64,000 nt of DNA from Chlorobiota bacterium (GCA_028287785.1 JAQBOZ010000007.1:124001-188000), one strand, 5' to 3'; positions 36,013-44,986 are shown, counted from the first letter of the stretch. A program made the numbers and translations. Notes: generated by a model not told the origin, from the letters alone.

Positions 36013-36459
36013 TTAATCCCAGATATATTTTTCATCGAACGGGATGCAGTATTCGATCAGGAATTTTCGATACTCCTCCTTGAATGTCAGTTCGCGATGA
36101 TGAATTTTCTGTCGCTCGATATAGCGCGTCATAATCGGGACCTCCGATTCTCTGAAGGAGAAGACGCCGTAGCCGTTCTGCCATCGGAATTCCGGAGATC
36201 CTTTTGACTTCATCCATTTCGACGAGTTCCTTTTGACCTCCTCGACCAGATCGCAGATGGCTACCGACCTTCCAAGCGAACATGCGATGTGGACATGGTC
36301 CGCAATGCCGCCGATTCTGATCGCGGGCGAGCCATGATACCGGCAGATTGCCGACATGTAGCGATACAGCTCATCCTCGATCGACGGATGGATCATCGGC
36401 TGTCGATATTTCGTGCTGAAGACGATATGAAGAAGCACTTTTGCGAGTGAATGTGGCAT
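36013..36459 (-). CDS. IS200/RAYT-like single-domain transposase (Y1, HUH)
   Basis: A 148-aa protein of the Y1 transposase family, which cuts and joins single-stranded DNA at hairpins. The HUH pair is HVH in GGIADHVHIACSL, and the catalytic Tyr is in IMTRYIERQKIHH; FRWQNGYGVFSF is the usual middle block. The gene is complete and no tnpB partner is present. Dense palindromic repeats lie 150-300 bp upstream (36614-36753) and related ones at 47999 and 57171, so this may be a REP-associated transposase rather than a free insertion sequence. No flanking target duplication was found. Confidence 0.93.
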   Translation of the reverse strand: MPHSLAKVLLHIVFSTKYRQPMIHPSIEDELYRYMSAICRYHGSPAIRIGGIADHVHIACSLGRSVAICDLVEEVKRNSSKWMKSKGSPEFRWQNGYGVFSFRESEVPIMTRYIERQKIHHRELTFKEEYRKFLIEYCIPFDEKYIWD

Positions 36460-36613
36460 GGTGGTGATAAAGGATATTCATGGTGGTGTAAACCATCCGA
36501 GCGATTACGTCCCCAATCGGTCCGTCACGCATCTTCCGGCCTTTCTTTTCCCATAACGAATATTCGGTGCATTCCTTTCACCGGATGCGATGACCGTGCA
36601 TCCCGACCCATTG

Positions 36614-36753
36614 CGAGCGAGGGGCGATGCCCCTCGCTCGGGAATATGACGCCCCTCCGGGGCTGCGGAGGTTAGTGGTTGCGGGACCTGCATCGTTACC
36701 CTCCCCAGCCCCAGCAGGGCGCAATCCTTCACGTCAGGGCATGGCCCTGACGT
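36614..36753. repeat. Cluster of REP-like palindromes
   Basis: Four units. First, a 12-bp stem, CGAGCGAGGGGC / GCCCCTCGCTCG, around GAT (36614-36640). Second, GCCCC-TCC-GGGGC (36651-36663). Third, an inverted, decayed copy of the second with its flank, readable on the minus strand as GATTGCGCCC..GGGGCTGGG (36701-36727). Fourth, a 10-bp stem ACGTCAGGGC / GCCCTGACGT (36731-36753), which ends next to the stop of the cytochrome gene and may terminate it. Together they fill the gap between the transposase and that gene. Confidence 0.8.
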
Positions 36754-36755
36754 GC

Positions 36756-37955
36756 CTACCGCGGCTTTACGAACATCGTATCGGCAATGGCCGCGTTCTG
36801 CCGGATCTGCGTGATCGTGTCGGTCCAACTGTCACGCAGGGAGGATGTCTTCACCGTGAAGGGGACCATCACGCCATCCAACGGCCGATAATCGCTGTAG
36901 TCTATCGAGAATGGGATGGGGCCGAGCGGCGTATTGAATTCCACGTAACGTCGCGCGAGAAGACCGGAGGCGGCATCGAAATAGAGCCTGTCGGTCCCGG
37001 CACCGCGCATGGCCGATATCACATAGTAATCACGATCGGCGATATGCTCTTTCCCGAGAAGCCCGACCTGTGAGTAGGACTTGCGAAGATCGATCGCGGG
37101 GAATAATTCCGCCTGGCGGACCAGATTTTCCAACTCGGCATTGTTCGGGTTGGTGGCGGGACGATTGCCCGAGAGCATCCACCCGGCACGGCCATCGTAC
37201 ACCTGCACGCCCGTGCCCCGCTTCGGATCGCTCGATGCCGTGATGCTCCTGAGGAGATTCGGCCCCTTCTGGAAGATATCGACCGTGGCCGTGGTTCCCC
37301 CTCCCTGCACTTCGTTCGCCCTGGCAACGCGCGTGGTGATCTTCGCCAGAGCCGCCTCGCCGCCCAGCGCCTTCACATAGCGGTCCAGCACGGCATCCAC
37401 CGTCATCGTTGAATCACGCCTGATCCGGTGCGGATCGGCGATATCGATCGGCTGCCACGCTCCCTGCGAAAGCGAGGGCGAGGCGACCGGGGCCGGGCTG
37501 CCATGATGGCAGGTGAAGCATGTGACGGTGCCGGTGGCGAAATTCTTCGCGTTGATATCGCGGGTCATCAGAATCATGCTCCGGGCGGTCTTCTTCTCCG
37601 GCTTTTCGTCTGATGAGAAATCATCATGCGCGTGGCAGAACCCGCATCGGACCCCCAGCGCGCCGCTCATGAAGGTCATCGTCCCAAGCAGTTCGCGGGC
37701 GCTGATGCCGCGCAACGTCTGGATGTTCTTGTACACCTTCTCCGCCGGCATGGAGCCGCGATCCGTGGTATCCTCCGGCAGCGGATCGGGGAGGAGATAG
37801 GATGCGGGACGGACCGTGAACGATGATGCTTCTCCGTCGGCGCCGGCATGGACCGGTCGATGCGCGACATTCCGGCCACTCCTCGCAAACAGGCACCCGG
37901 CCACCAGCACGATGCCGATGGAGGAATAGCCATACACTATGCGTTTGCTGTTCAT
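36756..37955 (-). CDS. Diheme cytochrome, reaction-centre cytochrome c-like, with lipoprotein-type C-domain
   Basis: A 399-aa exported or membrane-anchored protein (N-terminal hydrophobic segment GYSSIGIVLVAGCLFA, possibly a lipobox with Cys21). The N-terminal half has two haem c sites, CGFCH and CFTCH, in the context KVYKNIQTLRGISARELLGT and ARSMILMTRDIN, which matches the 'photosynthetic reaction centre cytochrome c subunit' family common in non-phototrophic Acidobacteria and others. The C-terminal half (from about 175, YVKALGGEAALAKITT) looks like an outer-membrane lipoprotein/LolA-type fold. An extracytoplasmic electron-transfer role is likely; the partner is unknown. AAGGA precedes ATG 37955 by nine bases. 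Confidence 0.88.
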   Translation of the reverse strand: MNSKRIVYGYSSIGIVLVAGCLFARSGRNVAHRPVHAGADGEASSFTVRPASYLLPDPLPEDTTDRGSMPAEKVYKNIQTLRGISARELLGTMTFMSGALGVRCGFCHAHDDFSSDEKPEKKTARSMILMTRDINAKNFATGTVTCFTCHHGSPAPVASPSLSQGAWQPIDIADPHRIRRDSTMTVDAVLDRYVKALGGEAALAKITTRVARANEVQGGGTTATVDIFQKGPNLLRSITASSDPKRGTGVQVYDGRAGWMLSGNRPATNPNNAELENLVRQAELFPAIDLRKSYSQVGLLGKEHIADRDYYVISAMRGAGTDRLYFDAASGLLARRYVEFNTPLGPIPFSIDYSDYRPLDGVMVPFTVKTSSLRDSWTDTITQIRQNAAIADTMFVKPR

Positions 37956-38290
37956 ACTCGTGTTCCTTTCGGGGATGTTCCAGATGACTTCCCGCGCGTT
38001 ACCACGCGGCGATACTCAGATAAGATATCGATAAGCGATAATACCATTCCGCCGTGTCAATCGGCAAGCGGGCTGATGTATCATCCCGCCGGCACCTCCC
38101 CGAGCGGAGACTGGCGCCCGAAGCCACGGCCGGCCATCCCGTAACGAGCAAGATTCGATAACCCGCCGCTGCAACAACTTCCCTCCCCCGCTGGTCTTAT
38201 AATCCGGCAGCCGATATCGATACCGGCCGGCAGACCGTCGGCCGAGGCCAATCCAGATCGCTCTTCAACGAAATTCCCCTCCGGTGGATC
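37956..38290. other. Divergent intergenic region
   Basis: 335 bp between the cytochrome gene (leftward) and the helical-repeat gene (rightward). No gene, repeat or strong hairpin was seen. Confidence 0.4.
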
Positions 38291-39850
38291 ATGCGTTATT
38301 CCGACGACCTTTTTCAACTGATCAAATCGCTTTCGAAATCCGAGAAACGATATTTCAAACTGGCCGCATCGGTGCAGCGGGGGGAGAAGAATTACCTCCG
38401 CCTGTTCGATATGATTGCGGAGATGGAGGAGTATGACGAGGAGGCGGTGCGGCGGCATTTCGCCGGCGAGCGGTTCATCAACCAGCTCAACGTGACCAAG
38501 CATTATCTCTACGAGATGGTGATGAAAAGCCTGCGCGCCTATCACAATGAATATTCGGCAAAGGCGCAGGTGGCCGATCTGGTGAAATCATCGGATATCC
38601 TCCGCGAGAAGGGGCTGCACGATCAATCGCGACGGATGGCGGAGAAGGCGATCGCCATAGCGCGCGAGCATGAGGTACACGTGCCGCTGATCGACGCGCT
38701 CCGCTGCATGGGCCAGACAATCTCGACCGATGCCCTTACGCCGTCGGAGATCGACGCGCGGTTCGACATGCTTGATAATGTGGTCGATGAATTCCGCAAC
38801 CTCCTCCACTACGAACGGATCTCCGCGCTTGCAAACTCCATCCAGCATAACGGCCACGCCCGCACCGACGAGGAGTTCCAACTGCTGGAGCGATGCCGAT
38901 GGGACCCGATGATGGATTCGATGGAGAACGCCCGATCCGTCCGCGCGCAGTTGCTCCATCTGGCGGTGATCGCCCACTACAACTATGAACATGGCAACTA
39001 CGAAATCCTTCCGTCGATCGTCGCGCGGCAGATCGAGCTGCTGGAGAGCCACCCGGCGATGATCCGCGAGCGGCCTCACTTTTATCTCGCCACGCTCGGC
39101 AATTGCGCGCTGGCATTCAAGGTCCTGGGCGATATAGAATCGTACAGGGAGGCGCTTGCGTATTTCAGAAAACGGGGGGAGGAGCTTCTGGCAACCAGCC
39201 AGCTTGCCAATCGCCGGATACGCTACTATCTCTTCACGACATTCCATGTCAGCCTCCTCGATTTTCATGCGACCAGGGGAACGTTCCAGGATGCCGCGGG
39301 GCTTCTCGCGGGGCTTGACGAAGGGCTGCGCGAACACGCGGCGCAACTGGAGGATGGGATGGCCGTCCGGCTGCTCTCGGCGGCGGCAAAGATTCAGTTC
39401 GGGCGCGGGGAGTTCAGGAGTGCGCTCGATTTCAACAACCGGCTGCTCGCCATGCCGGAGCCGAAGGGGGCAATCGATATCTATCATCACGCAAGGCTCT
39501 TCAACATCTTCATCCACTTCGAACTGGGGAACAGCGATCTGGTGGCATCCCTGATCCGCTCGGTGGCCCGCTACTACGGCACGCGCGGGCTGCTGGAGCG
39601 CTTTGAACGATGCATCCTCCGGTTCTTCGAGCGGATGCTCAGAACCGGCGCCGGGGAGGATCAGCGCAAGCTTCTGGTTTCCTTCCGCGAGGAACTGCTG
39701 GAGCTGCGGGATGATCCCGGATCGCGCGCCGCGTTCTATTACTTCAACTGTATCGCCTGGACAACCGGCCGGATCGAGCATCGCCGGTTCGATGAGGTAA
39801 TTCGGGAGATGGTCGATATCGAGGAAAGGCTGTTCCAGACCGCCGCGTAA
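38291..39850 (+). CDS. Helical-repeat (TPR-like) protein, 519 aa
   Basis: An all-helical cytosolic protein. The N-terminal module (LFQLIKSLSKSEKRYFKL, then a YLYEMVMKSLRAYH helix) is typical of uncharacterised Bacteroidota proteins with TPR-like repeats. The rest has repeated pairs such as EKAIAIAREHEV and ALDFNNRLLAMPEP. It shares plan and N-terminal pattern with the protein at 2772-4148. No catalytic motif. Function unknown; scaffolding or signalling is a guess from the fold alone. A 13-bp-stem hairpin follows. Confidence 0.8.
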   Translation: MRYSDDLFQLIKSLSKSEKRYFKLAASVQRGEKNYLRLFDMIAEMEEYDEEAVRRHFAGERFINQLNVTKHYLYEMVMKSLRAYHNEYSAKAQVADLVKSSDILREKGLHDQSRRMAEKAIAIAREHEVHVPLIDALRCMGQTISTDALTPSEIDARFDMLDNVVDEFRNLLHYERISALANSIQHNGHARTDEEFQLLERCRWDPMMDSMENARSVRAQLLHLAVIAHYNYEHGNYEILPSIVARQIELLESHPAMIRERPHFYLATLGNCALAFKVLGDIESYREALAYFRKRGEELLATSQLANRRIRYYLFTTFHVSLLDFHATRGTFQDAAGLLAGLDEGLREHAAQLEDGMAVRLLSAAAKIQFGRGEFRSALDFNNRLLAMPEPKGAIDIYHHARLFNIFIHFELGNSDLVASLIRSVARYYGTRGLLERFERCILRFFERMLRTGAGEDQRKLLVSFREELLELRDDPGSRAAFYYFNCIAWTTGRIEHRRFDEVIREMVDIEERLFQTAA

Positions 39851-39870
39851 GTCCCCCTGGGCCCCCACGG

Positions 39871-39902
39871 TGGCGAAACGGATCGATGTATCCGTTTCGC
39901 CA
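39871..39902 (+). terminator. Hairpin after the helical-repeat gene
   Basis: TGGCGAAACGGAT (39871-39883) pairs perfectly with ATCCGTTTCGCCA (39890-39902). There is no T-run, so it could be a Rho-assisted or protective 3' end. Confidence 0.55.
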
Positions 39903-40013
39903 TCGGCCGTTATGGACCTCCACATGCACCATGCTTCCCGCATTCGAATATTTTCCCGGACAGGTAGGATTTTATGGGATGGCGATCGACCCCATGAATT
40001 CCCGCGCCGCTGG

Positions 40014-40135
40014 CAGACTGTTGAACAACGTCATCTGCGGCGTTGGCCTTCACCATCGCCCATTGCGGTGTCCTGAAGGACGCCTCATTCGCTCGGGCTC
40101 GGCCGCCTTGCATCCGATCGTCCTTGAACAGTCTG
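40014..40135. mobile_element. 122-bp repeat with 17-bp terminal inverted repeats
   Basis: The left end CAGACTGTTGAACAACG and the complement of the right end, CAGACTGTTCAAGGACG, match at 14 of 17 positions. The interior has a small GTCCT-GA-AGGAC hairpin (around 40070-40081). There is no coding capacity and no evident target duplication. I recall near-identical words (GACTGTTGAACAACGTC) in repeats of unrelated genomes, which I cannot verify here. It fills part of the 540-bp gap 39851-40390, which has no supported gene. Confidence 0.65.
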
Positions 40136-40390
40136 AATGCTTGAGGTAATTCGACAGTCTGTCATGGGCGATCTGTTTCCGGGACAATTTCATCGGCCAT
40201 TCCCGGAATCGAATGTTGGGTTCCTACGAATCGAAAAATTCCGGCTGGCCTCCACCACCTCCCCACCGATATGTTCTTCCCGGCTCAGGAAATGGAACAC
40301 CGGCGGCGCATCGCTTCACGCATGCGTGCGATCCTCTCCGCCGGCAACTGAAGCCGTAACCGAACTTCAAACGAATGCACGGGACGAACC

Positions 40391-42370
40391 ATGAAACTGA
40401 TACTACCGATTGCCGCCGCCATGATCGTCGGCGCATATGCCCAGGGCCTGGCGCAGGTCGCGACATGGGAGAATATCAACCCGCCGGGGCATACCGGCAA
40501 CTACTCCGGCCTGGCGTTTCCCACGCGCGATACCGGCTATGCGGTCTCTACGCCGGCGAACTTCACCGATCCGCGAAGCACGGTGATGAAGACAACCGAC
40601 GGCGGCGATAACTGGTCGCTGGCGTCGCTGGAAGGGGTCTGGGCATCCGATCTCGCCTTCTTCAACGCCGACCACGGTTTCGCGCCGGGGCAGAATCTGG
40701 CGTGCGGCTGTGCATCGCTGGAAACCACCACCGACGGCGGCGCCACATGGACGGAGAAGACATTTCCCGATACGAAGGGCTTTCACGGTATCCGGCTTCT
40801 GAACGGAACAACCGCCATCATCGACGGCGCGGCATCGACCATCTACCGCACCACGGACGCGGGCGCCACATGGAAGAAGATCGCGATAGATCTCGGCGGC
40901 GAGGTATCGCTGGGGCAGATGTCCTTCCCCACCCCGCTGATCGGCTATGTAATCGGCGCGCCGAAGGGGCGGAATGTTGTGAACGTGGTCTACAAGACCA
41001 CCGACGGCGGGCTTACCTGGAAGATGGTTCATGACGAGGGGGGGACCAGCACCACGCTGTATCAGAACATTGCATTCGCCACAGCGGATACCGGCGTTAT
41101 TACCGGCCGCGCGGAGTCCAAGGCCATCTACAGAACAGTCGATGGCGGGGTCACCTGGAAGCGCGTCTACAAGCCGGTGCTCCCGGAGACCGCGGTGATG
41201 GCGGGCATCGCGTTCCCCAGCGCAAAGGTGGGCTATGCGTGCGGATCGGATGGGACGATCGTGACGACCACCGACGGCGGCGGCACATGGCGACCGGAGA
41301 ATTCCGGCACCACCGGAACGCTGAGCGCTCTGGCGTTCACCGATGAGAAGAACGGCTTTGCCGGGGGATTGTTCGGCGTGCTGCTGAAACGTACCGCACC
41401 GGAGGCTCCCACCGCCCTGCTCGATCATGCATCGCTCGATTTCGGCACGGTGCCGAGCAAGGGAATGAAGGAGCTTACCGCGACGCTCTCGGCCGCCAAC
41501 GACGCCGGCCTCCGCATTCAGAACATCACCCTGAACCAGCAGGATGGCGTGGCTTTTACACTTGTAGAGCCGGCCGGCGGCTACCCGATCGATATCACCC
41601 CCGGCCAGCCGCTGACTCTGCGGTTCCGGTTCTCCCCCGCCACGGCCGCCACGTACTCCGCAACGGCGACGATCACCACGAATGACGAGGCGAACAGGAC
41701 GATGCAGATAAGCCTGCATGGTGAGGCAAGTGGAACGGTTGCTCCCACCGCCCTGCTCGACCATTCCTCGCTCGATTTCGGAACGGTTCCCAGCAACAGA
41801 ACAAAGGAGCTTACCGCGACCCTCTCGGCGGCAAACGATGCCGGCCTTCGCATCCGGAACATCACCCTGAACCAGCCGGATGGCGCGGCCTTTACGCTCC
41901 TGGAACCGGCCGGCGGCTTCCCTATCGATATCGCGCCGGGCCAGCCGCTTACGCTGCGGTTCCGGTTTGCCCCCGCAACGGCCGGCACGGCGTACTCCGC
42001 AACCATATTGATTGAAACGAACGACGAAGCGAACCAGACGCTTCTGATGAGCCTGCACGGGAATGGGAGCGCGGCGGTTGCCTCGGTCGATGATGAGATG
42101 GCCGCCGACCGCCCCGACATCAGTTGCCTGCCGAACCCCGTTGCCGGCAATGCCATCGTAACCATCGATCTCCCGCATGCCTCGGGACATCTGCACGCTG
42201 CCCTCTTCAATACGCTCGGCCAGCCTATCGTGACGCTTCACGACGGACCGGCGGATGCCGGCACGCATTCCTTCACCCTGAATGCAACCACGCTGCCGGC
42301 CGGGCTTTACTATTGCATCGTGCGGGCCGGCAACCTGACAGGCGTGCGGGAGATCACTATTACGCGATAA
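40391..42370 (+). CDS. Ycf48/BNR-like propeller, two anchor-D type domains, T9SS domain
   Basis: A 659-aa secreted protein: signal peptide (ending GLAQ), then a propeller (about 25-335) with repeated KTTDGG.TW blades like those of Ycf48/photosystem II assembly factors and sortilin-type BNR proteins. Two nearly identical Ig-like domains of about 112 residues follow (340-451 and 452-564; LDFGTVPS..KELTATLSAAND), of the ASPM/'choice-of-anchor D' kind. A T9SS type A sorting domain ends it (LPNPVAGNAIVTI ... PAGLYYCIVRAG). Predicted surface-exposed binding protein. No ribosome site is evident. Confidence 0.87.
   Translation: MKLILPIAAAMIVGAYAQGLAQVATWENINPPGHTGNYSGLAFPTRDTGYAVSTPANFTDPRSTVMKTTDGGDNWSLASLEGVWASDLAFFNADHGFAPGQNLACGCASLETTTDGGATWTEKTFPDTKGFHGIRLLNGTTAIIDGAASTIYRTTDAGATWKKIAIDLGGEVSLGQMSFPTPLIGYVIGAPKGRNVVNVVYKTTDGGLTWKMVHDEGGTSTTLYQNIAFATADTGVITGRAESKAIYRTVDGGVTWKRVYKPVLPETAVMAGIAFPSAKVGYACGSDGTIVTTTDGGGTWRPENSGTTGTLSALAFTDEKNGFAGGLFGVLLKRTAPEAPTALLDHASLDFGTVPSKGMKELTATLSAANDAGLRIQNITLNQQDGVAFTLVEPAGGYPIDITPGQPLTLRFRFSPATAATYSATATITTNDEANRTMQISLHGEASGTVAPTALLDHSSLDFGTVPSNRTKELTATLSAANDAGLRIRNITLNQPDGAAFTLLEPAGGFPIDIAPGQPLTLRFRFAPATAGTAYSATILIETNDEANQTLLMSLHGNGSAAVASVDDEMAADRPDISCLPNPVAGNAIVTIDLPHASGHLHAALFNTLGQPIVTLHDGPADAGTHSFTLNATTLPAGLYYCIVRAGNLTGVREITITR
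41408..42082 (+). repeat. Tandem duplication inside the Ycf48-like gene
   Basis: Copy 1 (41408-41743, 336 bp) and copy 2 (41744-42082, 339 bp) each encode one Ig-like domain and begin with the same words, CCCACCGCCCTGCTCGA. Copy 2 has one extra codon. The high identity at both DNA and protein level indicates a recent in-frame duplication or gene conversion. Confidence 0.9.
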
Positions 42371-42478
42371 GCCGTCCCGGATCAGCGGCTTATTGCTCAA
42401 TGAGGGGGCCGATGCGGCGATTGCGGTGACGGGCATTGATGGTGGCATTGCAACGGCGCACATGGGAGACGGCCTCTC

Positions 42479-42520
42479 CGGCGGCGCCCCGTGGAAGGTG
42501 GGGCGCCGCCGCTTTGTTGT
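42479..42520 (+). terminator. Intrinsic terminator
   Basis: CGGCGGCGCCCC (42479-42490) pairs with GGGGCGCCGCCG (42500-42511) around nine bases, followed by CTTTGTTGTT. It ends the Ycf48-like gene before the convergent barrel gene. Confidence 0.85.
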
Positions 42521-42563
42521 TCATGGGATGTTCGAACGCCGCCGGATATCATGATGGTATAGC

Positions 42564-43172
42564 TTACAGCTCGTACATCACCGCTGCCCGCAACACGCTG
42601 TACGATGGGCGGTCGCCGCCGTCGGCGCGACCGGAAAGAGGAAAGGAAAACCCCCAGCTTCCGGCCAGGCGCAGCCGGTCGCTGAGGAAGCGCGGCCACT
42701 CATATCCGAAACCGATGTTCGCGCCGAAGCTGAAGACCGACAGCTCGGGAATGAATGTTATCCCCTGGTCGCGGTCATCCACATCCACCCGGTCGCGCTC
42801 GAAATGCGTTCCGTTTATTCCCGCCTCCACAAATAAACTCCGCTCCGCCGGATCGTTCGATGTGCGATAGCGCAGCATCGCCTCGACGGGCGTGGTCATC
42901 GCCTGGAATGTGCGGTCGCCTGCCGGGGAAAGGAGGGTGAAGGAATTTGCGGCAAATGCGTTCCGCAATATTCCGGCGGAGACGCCGTAGGACCAGTGAT
43001 CCGCCACGCGATAATCCGCCGCGATGCCGTAGCCAAGACCTCCCTGGCCGTTCAGATATGGCACGGAGACCGCATCGATCCCACCCCACGCGCCGATGGA
43101 AAGCTGAGCCCGAGCGGCTATGGGAATAAAGAGCATCGGAACGATGGCGAAAAGGAGCGATCGAATATTCAT
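42564..43172 (-). CDS. Outer-membrane beta-barrel protein, 202 aa
   Basis: The signal peptide (LLFAIVPMLFIPIAARAQ) precedes a chain of alternating strands (YGIAADYRVADHWSYGVSAG, ANIGFGYEWPRFLSDRLRLA), ending SVLRAAVMYEL. This is a small OmpA/OmpX-like barrel of unknown role, possibly a porin-like or adhesion protein. It stands alone, convergent with the Ycf48-like gene. Confidence 0.78.
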   Translation of the reverse strand: MNIRSLLFAIVPMLFIPIAARAQLSIGAWGGIDAVSVPYLNGQGGLGYGIAADYRVADHWSYGVSAGILRNAFAANSFTLLSPAGDRTFQAMTTPVEAMLRYRTSNDPAERSLFVEAGINGTHFERDRVDVDDRDQGITFIPELSVFSFGANIGFGYEWPRFLSDRLRLAGSWGFSFPLSGRADGGDRPSYSVLRAAVMYEL

Positions 43173-43251
43173 GATCGTCTGCGGACAGTGGAAATGTGCT
43201 TCCGATGGAACAGCACGCGGATATCATATATAAACATCATGCGATGTTTTT

Positions 43252-43794
43252 TTATCGAAGCACCCGTTCAACAGCATCATAAACAACCGAATAATCGACG
43301 GCGGCGAAATCCGTGGTGTCGTGCGTAATGATTATTCCGGGAATATCGATCGGCTCGTATCGTCCACGCCGCATGTCGCGTTCAAATTCCGCGGCGCCAT
43401 CCAGCGCTGGATGAATCGGGTGCCGGCCATCGCGCGCGCGATATCGCGACAGAAGGATTTCCGGATCGGCAACGCATTGAATCTGGATGACCTCCGCGGC
43501 ATGACGCCCGGCAAGCCCGGAGATCGGGACGCGGGCATATCGATCCCTGAACGTCCCTTCGAGAATCACCGTGCTTCCGGCTCGCATCAGCTCCTCCGCC
43601 ACAACATACAGCAGTTCCTCCGCGGCAATGCCCAGCCGTTGCGATGGAATATCGCCGCCATTATTCAGCAGATCGGCCAGGGGCTCCTTTATCCTATCCT
43701 TCCCGAACGCGGGAATTGAGTATCGCCCGGAGATCATGCCGCTCAGCGATGTCTTGCCGGTGCAGGGAGGTCCGGTGATAATAATAAGCGCCAT
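43252..43794 (-). CDS. P-loop kinase (AAA_33/zeta-like)
   Basis: A 180-aa nucleotide-binding protein. Walker A is IITGPPCTGKTSLS, the second conserved region IPAFGKDRIKEPLADLL, and the strand IVILEGTFRD-like VILEGTF precedes QIQCVADPEILLSRYRAR, the pattern of small-molecule kinases such as AAA_33 and zeta-toxin/chloramphenicol-phosphotransferase relatives. The substrate cannot be told. No antitoxin gene is adjacent, so a toxin role is not supported. Start ATG 43794 begins the P-loop strand; the longer frame has no sense. Confidence 0.85.
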   Translation of the reverse strand: MALIIITGPPCTGKTSLSGMISGRYSIPAFGKDRIKEPLADLLNNGGDIPSQRLGIAAEELLYVVAEELMRAGSTVILEGTFRDRYARVPISGLAGRHAAEVIQIQCVADPEILLSRYRARDGRHPIHPALDGAAEFERDMRRGRYEPIDIPGIIITHDTTDFAAVDYSVVYDAVERVLR

Positions 43795-44125
43795 GATTAT
43801 CGATGAAGTGTGTAACAGCCGCGAATATATTGTATCCGCGCGCCGAAAATATCGATGAGAATGACCGACCACCATGCTGACCGTCGAAAGCACTTCAACA
43901 GCCTTATGATAGAAGGATTACGCTTCACATTTCAGGAAGAAATGGGGGTGAAATGAATCGCCGAAAAGTTTGGTACGGCATTGGAAGTAGTATGAGATAT
44001 GAGACGATGATATGATGTACAAGTGAGGTGTGGTGATCGACAAGGAAAACGGAAGCGGTGTACCACACCTTGAGAGACATGAACTAATGAATCGTTAACA
44101 AGAAACAATGTGGAGGATAGGTCTT
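43795..44125. other. Divergent intergenic region
   Basis: 331 bp, markedly AT-rich at 43900-44105, between the P-loop kinase (leftward) and the barrel gene. It likely holds promoters; no clear -35/-10 pair can be assigned because the lineage's promoter consensus differs from that of E. coli. The end contains GGAGG (44112-44116), the ribosome site of the next gene. Confidence 0.45.
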
Positions 44126-44986
44126 ATGAAAACGAACAAGTCAACCCATAAGCCTTCAAGGCTGCTTCGCAACGCTGGACTGATGGCAATCGTGTGCGCG
44201 CTGGGTTTCCCGGCAATCGGCTCGGCTCAGATGGCCGACAGCGATTATCGATATGATCTCGATAATGCCCCGCAGATTTCCCGCTCGATACAGACCTTTA
44301 TGATGGGACGCACCGTTCAGACCAGAAATCAGGGCGAGCTTCAGATGTCGCTTGGCGCATCGCACGAGCGGATGGGAGAATCCGCCGGCAGCCAGCGATT
44401 CAGTGAAATATCGGCACGCGCGGAATTTGGACTGACAGACCGTTTACAGCTTCAGGCCCAGCTTCCGTATCAGATCGATGATCGACAGGGCTCCTATAGT
44501 GCCCAGACGAATTTTGGCAATGCCGAAGTAGGCGCCACGTACAGCCTCCTCCGCGGTGATGATCCTATTTCCCTCTCCGCAGCGATGGATGTGCAGGTGC
44601 CCGTTGGTCATCAGGCCAGCCTTCCGGCAAGCGATAATACCCTTCGCACCAGCGACCAGACCATCTGGAAGCCGGCCCTGATCGTGGCGAAGGATTTCGG
44701 CCCCACGCAGGTGCATACCGATCTTCAGGCGGAGCTGGGCGCGGGCCCTTCGAACCGGGCACTGAACTACAACGTCGGCGCGGTGGTTCCTCTTGGAAAG
44801 TTCGCCCCGACGATGGAGTTCACCGGTCGCACGATGGATAATCGCGCCCCGCAGTTCTACGCTACGCCTGGAGTTTCCTACAGCCTGTCCGACCGCGCCC
44901 AGATCGGCGTCGGTGTCCCGATCGGCCTGAACAGCCAGTCGACCAACAGTGCGGTGATGGCGAAGTTCAGCTTTGGACTTCGGTAA
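44126..44986 (+). CDS. Outer-membrane channel-like beta-barrel, 286 aa
   Basis: A signal peptide (MAIVCALGFPAIGSAQ) is followed by a barrel domain with TDRLQLQAQLPYQIDDRQGS, NAEVGATYSLLRGDD and YSLSDRAQIGVGVPIGLN, ending in FSFGLR. The pattern resembles the 'transporter' or phenol-degradation meta-pathway barrel family (FadL/MetA-like outer-membrane channels). The substrate is unknown. Start at 44126 is set by GGAGG nine bases upstream; the ATG at 44108 has none. Confidence 0.82.
   Translation: MKTNKSTHKPSRLLRNAGLMAIVCALGFPAIGSAQMADSDYRYDLDNAPQISRSIQTFMMGRTVQTRNQGELQMSLGASHERMGESAGSQRFSEISARAEFGLTDRLQLQAQLPYQIDDRQGSYSAQTNFGNAEVGATYSLLRGDDPISLSAAMDVQVPVGHQASLPASDNTLRTSDQTIWKPALIVAKDFGPTQVHTDLQAELGAGPSNRALNYNVGAVVPLGKFAPTMEFTGRTMDNRAPQFYATPGVSYSLSDRAQIGVGVPIGLNSQSTNSAVMAKFSFGLR

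Noticed and set aside
36601-36760. CRISPR array
   Set aside because: The palindromes are few, differ in sequence and lack regular spacers; no cas genes are present in the window.
43252-43794. Zeta-type toxin of a toxin-antitoxin pair
   Set aside because: The P-loop kinase has no adjacent small antitoxin gene, and its motifs fit ordinary small-molecule kinases equally well.
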